Of a stretch of 38,130 nt of DNA, positions 1 to 7,125 are shown in pieces (within the stretch, counting starts at the first letter, position 1; each line of letters begins with the position of its first letter). This DNA is from CAZEJK01 sp964512045. Its GTDB lineage: Bacteria; Acidobacteriota; Thermoanaerobaculia; Thermoanaerobaculales; Sulfomarinibacteraceae. Made by a program: the position numbers and the translations under genes. Location of the stretch: contig CAZEJK010000026.1 in the NCBI GenBank assembly GCA_964512045.1, positions 1 to 38,130 on the forward strand, in the 5' to 3' direction. Under the pieces are notes generated by a model. That model was not told the origin of the DNA. It did not search any database and was given only the letters and a program-made list of their open reading frames with translations.

Positions 1-86
1 TACCCAACCGCTAATACCTTACACCTACGCGGGCGCGGGACCGGCACCACCGGAGTATCCCATTGGTTGCGGCCCGCGGCCGCGTT
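1..86 (+). repeat. Interspersed repeat, partial copy A (right end)
   Basis: The first 86 bases match the right third of the two complete copies at 10921-11187 and 31271-31538. Shared landmarks are ACACCTACGCGG (21-32), GCGGGACCGG (35-44) and the palindromic block GGTTGCGGCCCGCGGCCGCG (65-84), which holds a NotI site. The copy is cut by the window start. It lies just past the 3' end of the minus-strand algH-like gene, the same position the other copies hold relative to a minus-strand gene. Confidence 0.8.
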
Positions 87-131
87 CGACAGGCGTGCCG
101 TCGCTGCGAGGCGCTACTCTTGCGCGGGCCT

Positions 132-710
132 TCAGCTCGGCTGAGCGGACCCAAAGTCGACCAGGGTACCGGGATCAACACCGATCGAGTGGAGCGCGGC
201 GCTCCAGCGATCCTCGAACGGCGTCGTGAACAGCAGCTCGGAGGACATCGGTGCGATCAACCACGAGTTCTCCTCGATCTCACGCTCCAGCTGCCCGGGG
301 GCCCAGCCGGCGTAGCCCAAGAAGAGGTGGAATCGGGTCGTGCTGTCTGGACCCGATAGCCGGATGAGGACCTCGGTGTTGCCGGAGAGTACGAGCCCAT
401 CGGCGAGTCGCAAGACCGCTTCGCCCGACACGTCGCTGTCGTCCTCCTCGAACATGACGAAGCCGTGGCCCGGCTCGACAGGACCACCGCCGAGGACGGC
501 GGGCAGCTCCCTGCGCCCGGTCGCGCTTCCGAGCTCGGCGAGGACGTCGTGGAGTGTGACCTCGAGCGGTCGGTTGATCACCAGGCCGAATGCACCTTCC
601 CTGGACGAGTGCGTACCGATCAGGACGACGGTCCGAAAGAAGTTCGGGTCGAGGAGGGTCGGCATGGCAATCAGCAGCGCTCCGGTCAAGTGCTCGGTCG
701 TATGTACCAC
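132..710 (-). CDS. YqgE/AlgH family protein (UPF0301)
   Basis: The 192-aa product has the full-length pattern of the YqgE/AlgH (DUF179) family: an N-terminal segment with LTGALLIAMPTLLDPNFFRT, then GAFGLVINRPL, the glycine-rich VLGGGPVEPG, and a C-terminal FLGYAGWAPGQLEREI followed by SWL. The family is a compact cytoplasmic fold of unsettled biochemical role; AlgH was first linked to alginate regulation in Pseudomonas. The start is GTG at 710. There is no Shine-Dalgarno sequence, but TACCAT lies exactly 6 nt upstream, so the mRNA may be leaderless. The gene stands alone, with about 220 bp to the next gene upstream. Family assignment is secure; function is not. Confidence 0.9.
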   Translation of the reverse strand: MVHTTEHLTGALLIAMPTLLDPNFFRTVVLIGTHSSREGAFGLVINRPLEVTLHDVLAELGSATGRRELPAVLGGGPVEPGHGFVMFEEDDSDVSGEAVLRLADGLVLSGNTEVLIRLSGPDSTTRFHLFLGYAGWAPGQLEREIEENSWLIAPMSSELLFTTPFEDRWSAALHSIGVDPGTLVDFGSAQPS

Positions 711-716
711 GAAGGC

Positions 717-722
717 ATGGTA
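717..722 (-). promoter_or_regulatory. Candidate -10 box, leaderless algH-like gene
   Basis: TACCAT on the minus strand ends 6 nt before the GTG start. The same hexamer at the same distance precedes the genes at 2348 and 18744. No ribosome-binding site lies between. No convincing -35 box is visible. Confidence 0.5.
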
Positions 723-929
723 CCAGACTGCGGCTCGGCTCAGGTGGCGTTCGACCGCGTCAGCTCAGGCCGCTTCGTGTAGCGCCGAGGGCCGGAAAGC
801 GACTGCAAGAGGATCGACTCTTCATGGGCTGCAGGGTCGTCACGGTGTGCGATCTCGATCTCTTTGAGCGGCCCGCCCGTGCAGCGTCCATGGGACAGAG
901 CCCATCCACAGTGAGGCCCATCCTGGGGG

Positions 930-1235
930 TCAGTCGTGCTCGATCTCGCCGACGATGCGCAGAAAGTCATCGTACGGAAGCGCCTGCCAGCTTTCCGCTG
1001 TAACCGCTCCTTCTGCGCGGGAGATCAACGAGACCTTGTGGGCCGTCTCGACATCCGGCGCCTCATACAGATCCATGAAGTCGTACGGCCCCAGGATCGC
1101 GTAATGCGCGATCCAGTGGACGCCGGGACAGTGTGTCGAGACACGCTGCAGCCACTCCTTCCCGACAGCTTTGCGACCACGTGGATCCCCCATGAGCTCT
1201 GGAGACAGCTTCGTCATCAGGACAAACGTCGGCAT
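930..1235 (-). CDS. GYD domain-containing protein
   Basis: The 101-aa product begins MPTFVLMTKLSPELM and contains HYAILGPYDFMDLYEAPD, the Gly-Tyr/Pro-Asp signature of the GYD family (related to dimeric alpha/beta-barrel, ferredoxin-like small proteins). Its biochemical role is not established. The ORF can be read 40 codons further upstream, but ATG at 1235 is chosen because a strong AAGGAGGT (1241-1248 on the minus strand) sits 5 nt before it and the conserved domain starts there. Unlike several neighbours, it therefore has a normal leader. The 219 bp between its stop and the algH-like start hold no gene that I can support. Confidence 0.85.
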   Translation of the reverse strand: MPTFVLMTKLSPELMGDPRGRKAVGKEWLQRVSTHCPGVHWIAHYAILGPYDFMDLYEAPDVETAHKVSLISRAEGAVTAESWQALPYDDFLRIVGEIEHD

Positions 1236-1341
1236 TGGGTACCTCCTTGCTGGCAACGTTGTGTCGACGGTATGGACGTCCGCGGACCGTGAACGGGTGC
1301 AAACGAGCGGCGAGGCACATGCGGGGTGTCGAGTCGTTGGT

Positions 1342-2283
1342 TCATCTCGTCGCATCGTCCGATATCAAGCGAAGTCGAACCGTCTGCATACGTGGCGGAG
1401 ACTGCGTGTCGGTAGGCCCCGCCTTCGAGTGGGGCGGGAGGACTTCAAAGTCCATCTCCGTCCGCACGCGGTCGATCTGCCATGTCAGGGTCTGGAGAGA
1501 GCCCGTCGGGTTGTGGCTTTCGATGGGCGGGCCGAGCACGGCGGTCGCGTCGTGCGGTTGCGCCCGCCAGTCGAGCTGACCGCCAAAGGCGGGGCGCAGT
1601 GGTGAGTAGAGGATCATGCCAGTGACATTGACAATGATACCGATCAACTGATCATGTGCGTCGAACTCCAGCGACCAGAGAACGATCGGACCGGAGCGGG
1701 CGCTTACGAAGCGACCCTCTTCGACGTCGACCGCTCCGAAGGCAGCGACCACATCCGACCGCGGCTGTCCGAGGCGGGCGCCTGCGAGGGCGCCAGTACC
1801 CAAATCGATGGGAAGCGTGCGGGTGTACTGCTCGAGCAGCGCCTGGACGCGAGGCTCGGTGCGGAATGCATCCTCACCGGACAGCGTCATCGGAAGCCAG
1901 AGGTCCTGAGCACCGCTCCGTAGAATCTGCTCGAACACGGCGAACGCCTCGTCATGATGTCCACTGAGATAGGCCGAGGCCTGACGGTAGATGCCCACCT
2001 CAATGTTCTGCGGCTGCACCGAAGCGGCGACCCTGATCCAGCGGTGTGCGCTCGCATACTCGGCCAGATGGAAGTGCGCGCGACCAAGCTGGGCCGCGAT
2101 CGAGAAGCGCGCTCGTTCCTCGGCAGGGAGTGGCTCGGTGTGGGGTTGCAGGAGCTCGACAACCCGCTGGTAGCGCTGCTCGCGGGCGGCGTTGCGGGCC
2201 GCCTCGAGGACGGTTGTCAGGTCGGCGGATTGGGCCGCCGACGTCGTCAGCAACACCACAGTGGCGACGAAACCAGCGAGCAT
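1342..2283 (-). CDS. Secreted repeat (TPR-like) protein of unknown function
   Basis: The 313-aa product starts with a typical signal peptide (MLAGFVATVVLLTTSAAQSA), so it is probably exported to the periplasm. Residues about 25-150 are alpha-helical and look like degenerate tetratricopeptide repeats (helix pairs around ARNAAREQRYQRVVELLQPH and ASAYLSGHHDEAFAVFEQIL). The C-terminal half is beta-rich, with two similar segments, GARLGQPRSDVVAAFGAVDV and DATAVLGPPIES, typical of small periplasmic domains that begin with a short helix. A longer reading to 2370 exists, but ATG at 2283 places the signal peptide at the N-terminus and has TACTGT 7 nt upstream. It is divergent from the gene at 2348. 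I do not recognise a named family. Confidence 0.75.
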   Translation of the reverse strand: MLAGFVATVVLLTTSAAQSADLTTVLEAARNAAREQRYQRVVELLQPHTEPLPAEERARFSIAAQLGRAHFHLAEYASAHRWIRVAASVQPQNIEVGIYRQASAYLSGHHDEAFAVFEQILRSGAQDLWLPMTLSGEDAFRTEPRVQALLEQYTRTLPIDLGTGALAGARLGQPRSDVVAAFGAVDVEEGRFVSARSGPIVLWSLEFDAHDQLIGIIVNVTGMILYSPLRPAFGGQLDWRAQPHDATAVLGPPIESHNPTGSLQTLTWQIDRVRTEMDFEVLPPHSKAGPTDTQSPPRMQTVRLRLISDDATR

Positions 2284-2290
2284 CAGCTCA

Positions 2291-2296
2291 ACAGTA
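2291..2296 (-). promoter_or_regulatory. Candidate -10 box, leaderless secreted repeat protein
   Basis: TACTGT on the minus strand lies 7 nt before ATG 2283 and no Shine-Dalgarno sequence is present. It sits 40 bp from the oppositely oriented TACCAT at 2336-2341, so the two divergent genes would share one very short promoter region. Confidence 0.45.
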
Positions 2297-2335
2297 CCAC
2301 ACGATGGGCGGGAGGCCTCTTGCGGACGGCTGCTG

Positions 2336-2341
2336 TACCAT
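2336..2341 (+). promoter_or_regulatory. Candidate -10 box, leaderless gene at 2348
   Basis: TACCAT lies 6 nt before GTG 2348, with no ribosome-binding site. Same hexamer and spacing as upstream of 710 and 18744. No clear -35. Confidence 0.45.
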
Positions 2342-2347
2342 GAAGCC

Positions 2348-2816
2348 GTGGGACGCGACGATGTCGACATGGAGATCCGCGCGCCACGGAACCGTTGGCC
2401 GGAGGACCGTTGGCACCGGCTACGGCGGGAGCTGGGGCGGTGCCCGGATGTTGCGTTTGCACACCTTCCGGAGGTGTTCGTACGCGGACATCAGCAGGAG
2501 GCGTCGCGCGTGCTGTTCGTGTGGCTTGTTCCCGAAGCGTTGCGTTCGCTCCGGTCCGCATTGAACGGTGTCTGTGAGATCGTCGCACGGATCGTGCCNN
2601 NNNNNNNNGCCCTCGCACGAGTACCTTGACGTTGTCGTTCTGAACTCGGCCCCGGAGCTACTGGAGCAGGTCGAGGCTGCCGGGTGCCTGCTTGTGGAGG
2701 TGGTGGCTGAGGAGAGGGCACAAGCCCTCCGAGCCGCTACGAATCGTGCGGAGAGCGCTCATGACAACGGGGCATCCGCGGCGCAAAGACCGTGGTGGTG
2801 GCCGTTCGGATCGTGA
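2348..2816 (+). CDS. Hypothetical protein, interrupted by assembly gap
   Basis: One gene is split by the ten Ns at 2599-2608. Before the gap the reading frame from GTG 2348 gives MEIRAPRNRW (the ATG at 2369 is an alternative start), then PEVFVRGHQQ and a helical segment to EIVARIV. After the gap a different frame gives PSHEYLDVVVLNSAPELLEQ and ends at 2816 with PWWWPFGS. Both parts have normal coding bias and the two frames differ only because the N run is a placeholder length. The full protein would be roughly 155 residues, cytoplasmic, with an alpha/beta pattern. I recognise no family. GTG 2348 is preferred because a -10-like TACCAT lies 6 nt before it. Confidence 0.65.
2599..2608. other. 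Assembly gap (10 N)
   Basis: Ten undetermined bases. The coding frame changes across it, so the true missing length is not 10 modulo 3 (10 bases would need to be 8, 11, 14 or similar). This is a scaffold join and not a biological frameshift. Confidence 0.95.
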
Positions 2817-2826
2817 TCTCAGGACA

Positions 2827-3228
2827 CTACTGTGCCTTGCGGAGCTTCTTGAGCTGCTTGGCACGCCACGCGGCACTCTTGAGGTAGAGCGGATCGAGCT
2901 CCTCCAGGCAGTACCGGTCGATCAGGGGCGTGCTCATCAGCCGGTACAGGTTGACCGAGAGGTCCGGTGGTAGCAGGAGCTGGATCTCGTCGACAACTGA
3001 CAGGAACTCCTCGTCGATCTTCTTGAACATTCCGACCGAGATGGCGATCGCCATGCTGAGCTGCTCCTCCTGTCCCTCGGACTGGATCGCGAACAGATAG
3101 ATCGCCTCGATCCTCGAGTCATGGAGGGCGTACTCCTGGAGCTTGGAGACAAAAACAGGGTCGAGCAGGGACTCGTTGAACTTCTTGAGCTTGACGCGCG
3201 TGCCCGAGTGGATCTTGACCTCTTCCAC
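2827..3228 (-). CDS. Small protein, possibly SseB C-terminal domain-like
   Basis: The 133-aa product has no signal peptide or membrane segment. The start is GTG 3228, with GGAGG five bases upstream. The pattern (hydrophobic strand EAIYLFAIQ, strand LSMAIAISVG, helix FLSVVDEIQLLLPPDLSVNL, then LDPLYLKSAAW and a basic tail) resembles the C-terminal domain of SseB (enhanced serine sensitivity) proteins, where two strands, a helix and a final P-x-Y segment follow in that order. That match is by eye only and weak. It is convergent with the gap-split gene; their stops are 10 bp apart. Confidence 0.65.
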   Translation of the reverse strand: MEEVKIHSGTRVKLKKFNESLLDPVFVSKLQEYALHDSRIEAIYLFAIQSEGQEEQLSMAIAISVGMFKKIDEEFLSVVDEIQLLLPPDLSVNLYRLMSTPLIDRYCLEELDPLYLKSAAWRAKQLKKLRKAQ

Positions 3229-3396
3229 ATCAGCCTCCGCTGCAACGATACAGCTATCGTAGCCGATGGCGGATGTCGGCGTCCAGCTGTTGCGGTCAGA
3301 CGAGACGAAGCAATGCGCATCGGTCGGGTCCAGCTACGCGGAGCGGGTGTACGGGGCCGGATTCGAGAGGCGTATCGTGCAAAACACCGATCTTAC

Positions 3397-3425
3397 TTGC
3401 TTGCCGGTCGTTCGACACGTAAGAT
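3397..3425 (+). promoter_or_regulatory. Sigma-70 type promoter for the DUF1844 operon
   Basis: TTGCTT (3397-3402), a 17-bp spacer and TAAGAT (3420-3425). The -10 matches the consensus at five of six positions and the spacing is ideal. Transcription would begin near 3432, giving a leader of about 26 nt that includes the GGAGG (3444-3448) used by GTG 3458. Confidence 0.55.
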
Positions 3426-3457
3426 TCCTTAGAGCACGTCAGCGGAGGATCCGATTC

Positions 3458-3892
3458 GTGGAGGACGAGCGGAACGAGCATCAGCGGATCAAGGTGGTGG
3501 ATCGGCGACGTTTCACGGGAGCGGGTGAGCTGCGAGAGCCCCATGTCCAGTCGTCTGAGCGCGCTGCGGAACCGGCACGCGAGATGTCTGGGGACGTGGG
3601 CCAGGGAGAACCAGAGTTCGACGCGGCCTCGGGCTCGCACGCAGCGAGTGGCGCATCCTGGTCGAGCACGGTTCGCTTCGAGCAGCTGGTCAACCTGCTG
3701 GCTCAGAATGCACTGATGCTTCTGCAAGGTACGAGTGACGTCCAGAGGAGCCCAGAGCAGGCGCGTTTCTTCATCGATCTTCTCGCAGTCTTGGAAGCCA
3801 AGACTCGGGGTAACTTGAGTGTCGACGAGCAGGAGATGATCTCGACCACGCTGTACCAGCTGAGGTCGCTGTACGTACAGGGACGTTCATGA
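3458..3892 (+). CDS. DUF1844 domain-containing protein
   Basis: The 144-aa product starts with a basic RIKVVDRRRFTGAGELRE segment, which is the usual N-terminus of DUF1844 proteins, followed by a variable linker. The conserved C-terminal helix bundle begins at VRFEQLVNLLAQNALMLL and continues through ARFFIDLLAVLEAKTRGNLS to the end. DUF1844 proteins are small cytoplasmic proteins of unknown function. The ORF is open further upstream, but GTG 3458 is preceded by GGAGG at a 9-nt spacing and matches the family's N-terminus. Its stop overlaps the next start as ATGA (3889-3892), so the two are translationally coupled. Confidence 0.85.
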   Translation: MEDERNEHQRIKVVDRRRFTGAGELREPHVQSSERAAEPAREMSGDVGQGEPEFDAASGSHAASGASWSSTVRFEQLVNLLAQNALMLLQGTSDVQRSPEQARFFIDLLAVLEAKTRGNLSVDEQEMISTTLYQLRSLYVQGRS

Positions 3893-5697
3893 AGCGTTGG
3901 TTCGTAGCGTTGGCCGTGATCGCGGCGCCCGCGATAGCGGGAGCGATCAATCCCGTGACCGATACCTGGTACCGCGTGCAGCAGACGCTGCGTTCAGAGA
4001 ATATCGAGGAGCTCCCTGATCTCGTGGCCGAGCTGGAGGCCGTTGGCGAGGAGTTCGGCTTACGCAGCATGCCGCCGTACGCACGGGCATTGACCGTCTG
4101 GGCCGCGAACAACCCGGGGCCGAGTGGTGAGAAGGTGCTCGAGCTGGCGTTGAGAATCGATCCGACGCTGTCGGACGCGCGCTTTCTGCAATCGCGCTGG
4201 AGGTGGCAGGAGCGCCGATTCTTCGGCGCTGTGGTGGCGTACCTTGGCGGTTGGGTCACCGCCTTCACGGAGCCGGCAGTCCGCAAGATGCTCATCCACT
4301 CGATCGTGGTATGGATTCTCGCCAGCGTCCTGTTAGTGTGTCTTGGTGGCATTCTGCTGCAATCTGTGCGGTTCCTGCCGCGGCTGTACTTTGACGCAAA
4401 GCGACTTTCGGGACGGCTGTTTTCCGGCGGAAACGCGGTGGCCCTGGCAATCGTGCTGGTGATCTTGCCGTTGTTCGCAGGACTGGATCCTCTGTGGCTG
4501 CTGGCATATTTGTTCGGGCTCGCCTGGCACTACATGCAGCCATCGGAGAAGTCGGCCGCGGCAGTGGTGTGGCTGGCGCTCGTGCTGATGGTTCCTGCGA
4601 TGGAGTGGTGGCGTTCCGTGGCGCTCGACCAGATGCCGTTAGGGAAGCAGGTTGCGGCGGTCTTGGACCAGAGGCGCTACGATCCGGTCGTTGTTCAGGA
4701 GTTCGCAGGTCTCGAAGAGGAGCTTGGCGCATCGTCCACGTACCATGTGCTGGTCGGTGTGCTGCAATGGCGGCATGGCGATGCCTTGGCCGCGGCGTCG
4801 CAGTTTCAGAAGGGCAGGCTGGCGGACCTGAGTGATCCGCTGCCGCTCGTGCTTCTGGGCAACCTCGCGTTTGAGTCCGGCGACGTGCAGCTGGCCGAGC
4901 AGCGGTATCGATCGGCTGTGGCCAAGGACGATGGGAGTGCAATCGCCCATTACAACCTTTCGTTAACGCTCGATCACAACTACTACTTCACAGAGGCGGA
5001 CCAGGAGCGGCAGCGAGCGTTGCAGGTCGGGGGTGAAGAGTTTCGCAGGCGGGTGTCGCGGCGTCAGCAGGGGAGCGTTCTGTCGCCTGACGTGTCCGGT
5101 GATACGGTTCGCGATCTGATTCAGAGCGTGCCGCGCCAGACTCGCTACGCCCTGGGATTGGTCGATGTCCCCCCGAAGCCGGTCCAGTGGCTGACGAACT
5201 TGCATTCGTTAGCGTTCTTCATAACTGGTGTGCTGGGAGTCGGGCTGTATCTGGCCCGACGTAGAAGGCTGTCGTTGGCACAGAGCTGTGTGCGTTGCGG
5301 CAAGGTCTTCTGTCCAGAGGACAAGGCCAGCACCGAGAGCTCGACATACTGCTCGCAGTGTATCTCGGTGTTCTTGAAGCGCGGACTGGTGTCGATCGAG
5401 CAGCAGGCCGCGAAGATGAACAGAATCCGGGCCTGGGAGCGCCGGACGACGTTGCTGCGTCGCGGTACGGCCGTGGTGTTCCCCGGCGGTGGGATGGTGC
5501 TGAACGGACAGTGGTGGGTGGGGCTGACGGTCACGTTCTTCGCCGCGTTGTGCATCGGCTTGACCTTCGGTTGGATTCCGCTACATCTCACGCACCTGCT
5601 GCCGCAAGCGGCTGGCGTGCCGATCCAGGTCGTTCTGATTGCCCTCTTCCTGTACCTGTGGTTGTACTCGATCCGCCGGTCGTGGCATCGGAGGTGA
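3889..5697 (+). CDS. Membrane protein with TPR region and zinc ribbon
   Basis: The 602-aa product begins with a signal peptide or anchor (residues 1-19). Hydrophobic segments lie at about 135-158, 184-213 and 223-240. A TPR-like soluble region follows at about 283-380 (QWRHGDALAAASQFQKG, LLGNLAFESGDVQLAEQRY). After another membrane segment at about 438-456 comes a Cys4-type zinc-ribbon-like cluster: C467/C470, C475 and C488/C491. Two more hydrophobic segments end the protein. No family name is recognised. It is coupled to the DUF1844 gene by a 4-bp overlap and to the DUF4388 gene by a 1-bp gap, so the three probably act together at the inner membrane. The cysteines may bind zinc; that is inferred from spacing. 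Confidence 0.8.
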   Translation: MKRWFVALAVIAAPAIAGAINPVTDTWYRVQQTLRSENIEELPDLVAELEAVGEEFGLRSMPPYARALTVWAANNPGPSGEKVLELALRIDPTLSDARFLQSRWRWQERRFFGAVVAYLGGWVTAFTEPAVRKMLIHSIVVWILASVLLVCLGGILLQSVRFLPRLYFDAKRLSGRLFSGGNAVALAIVLVILPLFAGLDPLWLLAYLFGLAWHYMQPSEKSAAAVVWLALVLMVPAMEWWRSVALDQMPLGKQVAAVLDQRRYDPVVVQEFAGLEEELGASSTYHVLVGVLQWRHGDALAAASQFQKGRLADLSDPLPLVLLGNLAFESGDVQLAEQRYRSAVAKDDGSAIAHYNLSLTLDHNYYFTEADQERQRALQVGGEEFRRRVSRRQQGSVLSPDVSGDTVRDLIQSVPRQTRYALGLVDVPPKPVQWLTNLHSLAFFITGVLGVGLYLARRRRLSLAQSCVRCGKVFCPEDKASTESSTYCSQCISVFLKRGLVSIEQQAAKMNRIRAWERRTTLLRRGTAVVFPGGGMVLNGQWWVGLTVTFFAALCIGLTFGWIPLHLTHLLPQAAGVPIQVVLIALFLYLWLYSIRRSWHRR

Positions 5698-5698
5698 G

Positions 5699-6991
5699 AT
5701 GGCGCTGGAAGGCACCCTCCGCGACTTCAGCTTCGCAGACATCTTGCAGCTGATCTCCCTGCAGAGGAAGACCGGCGTGCTGACCCTCAAGAACGAGGAC
5801 GATGTCGTCAACATCTCGTTCCTTGATGGCAAGATCGTAGGTGCAGACTCGCTCAACCAGCACGCAGAGGACCGAGTGGGCCTGATCCTCATGAAGAAGG
5901 GTAAGGTCACCGAGGCGGAGCTGGAGGCGGCGTTGAACCGCCAGCAAGAGACGTTACAGCGGCTGGGGGCGATTCTCGTCGATCACAAGATCGTCGAACG
6001 CGACGACGTCCGTGAGGCGTTGGAGCAGCAGATGCTCCAGATCATCTACCGGGTCTTCCGATTGACGGATGGTGAGTACCACTTCTCCCAGGAGACCGAC
6101 ATCGATTACGATGAGGACCTTCTGGATCCGATGGGCACCGACTCCATCATCATGGAAGGCGCCCGGATGACGGATGAGTGGCCGTTCATCGACCGCCGGA
6201 TTCCGGACCGGCAGATCGTGGTGATCAAGACGGACCACGCGCGAAGTCTGTCTGTGCAGGACGATGAGGATGAGCTCGAGGAGTTCGGTTTTAACTTCAC
6301 CGAATCGCCCGAGGAAGCTCCCGAGCAGGAAACGCCATCCAACGTGGTGAGCCGCGTTCAGCATCAGGTCTACCAGTACGTGAGCGGCTCGGACAGCGTG
6401 GACGAGATCGTCCAGGGCAGCGCTTTCAACGAGTTCGAGACCTGCAAGGCGCTGGCAGAGCTGCTGGATCGTGGGCTGGTGCGTGAGGCGACGCCTGCGG
6501 AGGTCGCGCAGCGGTTGCACAGGATCTCGGTCGACGTGCTCCCGGCCCGTCGATGGTCGGAGTCGATTCCGTGGCTCGCGGTTCCGTTTCTGATCCTGCT
6601 GGGGTTCTCGATGTCGGTGATGTTTCAGAACCCGTTCAATCTCGTTGTTGGCGAACGTTTCGAGCTGGTGGACAGGTTTGTCCTCGAACCGAGCTCATGG
6701 CTGAAGATCCAGCGTCTGTTAGAGGCGGTGGAGGTCGACCACGCCATTTCCGGGATCTACCCCGAGACTCTCGAAGAGCTCGTGGAGGCCGATCTGATCG
6801 CGCCCGAGACTCTGGTCGACCCGTGGGGTCGTCCGTATCGTCTGGTGAGCCAGGGGCGGAAACTCATCGTCATGGGTGCGAACGCTGACGGCCAGCCGGT
6901 GCCCTCACTGATTGTGAGTCAGAGCATCGCCTGGGAGGGAATGGCCTCGAGCCCGGGTCGTGATGACAGTGGCGTCGTCCTGATCGACTGA
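5699..6991 (+). CDS. DUF4388 protein with C-terminal pseudopilin-like segment
   Basis: The 430-aa product opens with MALEGTLRDFSFADILQLIS and TGVLTLKNEDDVVNISFLDG, the start of a DUF4388 (PATAN-like) domain, residues 1-130. This domain is common in delta-proteobacterial and acidobacterial signalling proteins. An acidic linker (about 185-210) and a winged-helix-like segment (215-275) lead to one membrane segment at 289-309. Residues about 335-400 (YPETLEELVEADLIAP, VDPWGRPYRL) resemble the C-terminal domain of type II secretion pseudopilins such as GspG, so this end would face the periplasm. ATG 5699 is chosen for its GGAGGTGAG ribosome-binding site at the end of the preceding gene. The role is unknown; a cytoplasmic signalling platform linked to envelope sensing is an inference. 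Confidence 0.8.
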   Translation: MALEGTLRDFSFADILQLISLQRKTGVLTLKNEDDVVNISFLDGKIVGADSLNQHAEDRVGLILMKKGKVTEAELEAALNRQQETLQRLGAILVDHKIVERDDVREALEQQMLQIIYRVFRLTDGEYHFSQETDIDYDEDLLDPMGTDSIIMEGARMTDEWPFIDRRIPDRQIVVIKTDHARSLSVQDDEDELEEFGFNFTESPEEAPEQETPSNVVSRVQHQVYQYVSGSDSVDEIVQGSAFNEFETCKALAELLDRGLVREATPAEVAQRLHRISVDVLPARRWSESIPWLAVPFLILLGFSMSVMFQNPFNLVVGERFELVDRFVLEPSSWLKIQRLLEAVEVDHAISGIYPETLEELVEADLIAPETLVDPWGRPYRLVSQGRKLIVMGANADGQPVPSLIVSQSIAWEGMASSPGRDDSGVVLID

Positions 6992-7060
6992 GCGCCGGTA
7001 CGTCGATCCAATCTCGCAACTCATGCATGAAGATCTCTTCGAATCGAGCCGAACCGGGAA

Positions 7061-7081
7061 GTTGACAAGTCATCACTCAGG
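7061..7081. promoter_or_regulatory. Candidate HAIR-like HspR operator before dnaK
   Basis: GTTGACA (7061-7067), 7 bases, then ACTCAGG (7075-7081). The known HspR operator (HAIR) is CTTGAGT-N7-ACTCAAG. Ten of 14 defined positions match with exact spacing; the right arm matches 6 of 7. The site covers the -35 box and most of the spacer of the dnaK promoter, where a bound repressor would exclude polymerase. An hspR gene lies in the same cluster. Confidence 0.5.
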
Positions 7082-7090
7082 TTCTATATT
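7062..7090 (+). promoter_or_regulatory. Sigma-70 promoter of dnaK
   Basis: A perfect TTGACA (7062-7067), a 17-bp spacer and TATATT (7085-7090, five of six). Transcription would begin near 7097, leaving a leader of about 30 nt with GAGGAGG (7111-7117 region) ahead of ATG 7126. This is the strongest housekeeping promoter visible in the window. Confidence 0.8.
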
Positions 7091-7125
7091 GTGGGCGGCG
7101 AGCGAGATTTGAGGAGGATCAAAGC

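Noticed and set aside
711..929. Possible terminator for the GYD gene (short ATGGG/CCCAT and GGATGGGC direct repeats)
   Set aside because: Stems are only 5 bp and lack a T-run; nothing stands out from GC-rich background.
2855..2880. Sigma-54-like TGGCACG near 2859
   Set aside because: No GC at the -12 position with correct spacing, and it lies inside a coding gene.
2827..3228. Firm naming as SseB
   Set aside because: The similarity is limited to secondary-structure order and a C-terminal P-x-Y segment and covers only the C-terminal domain, so it is kept as a possibility only.
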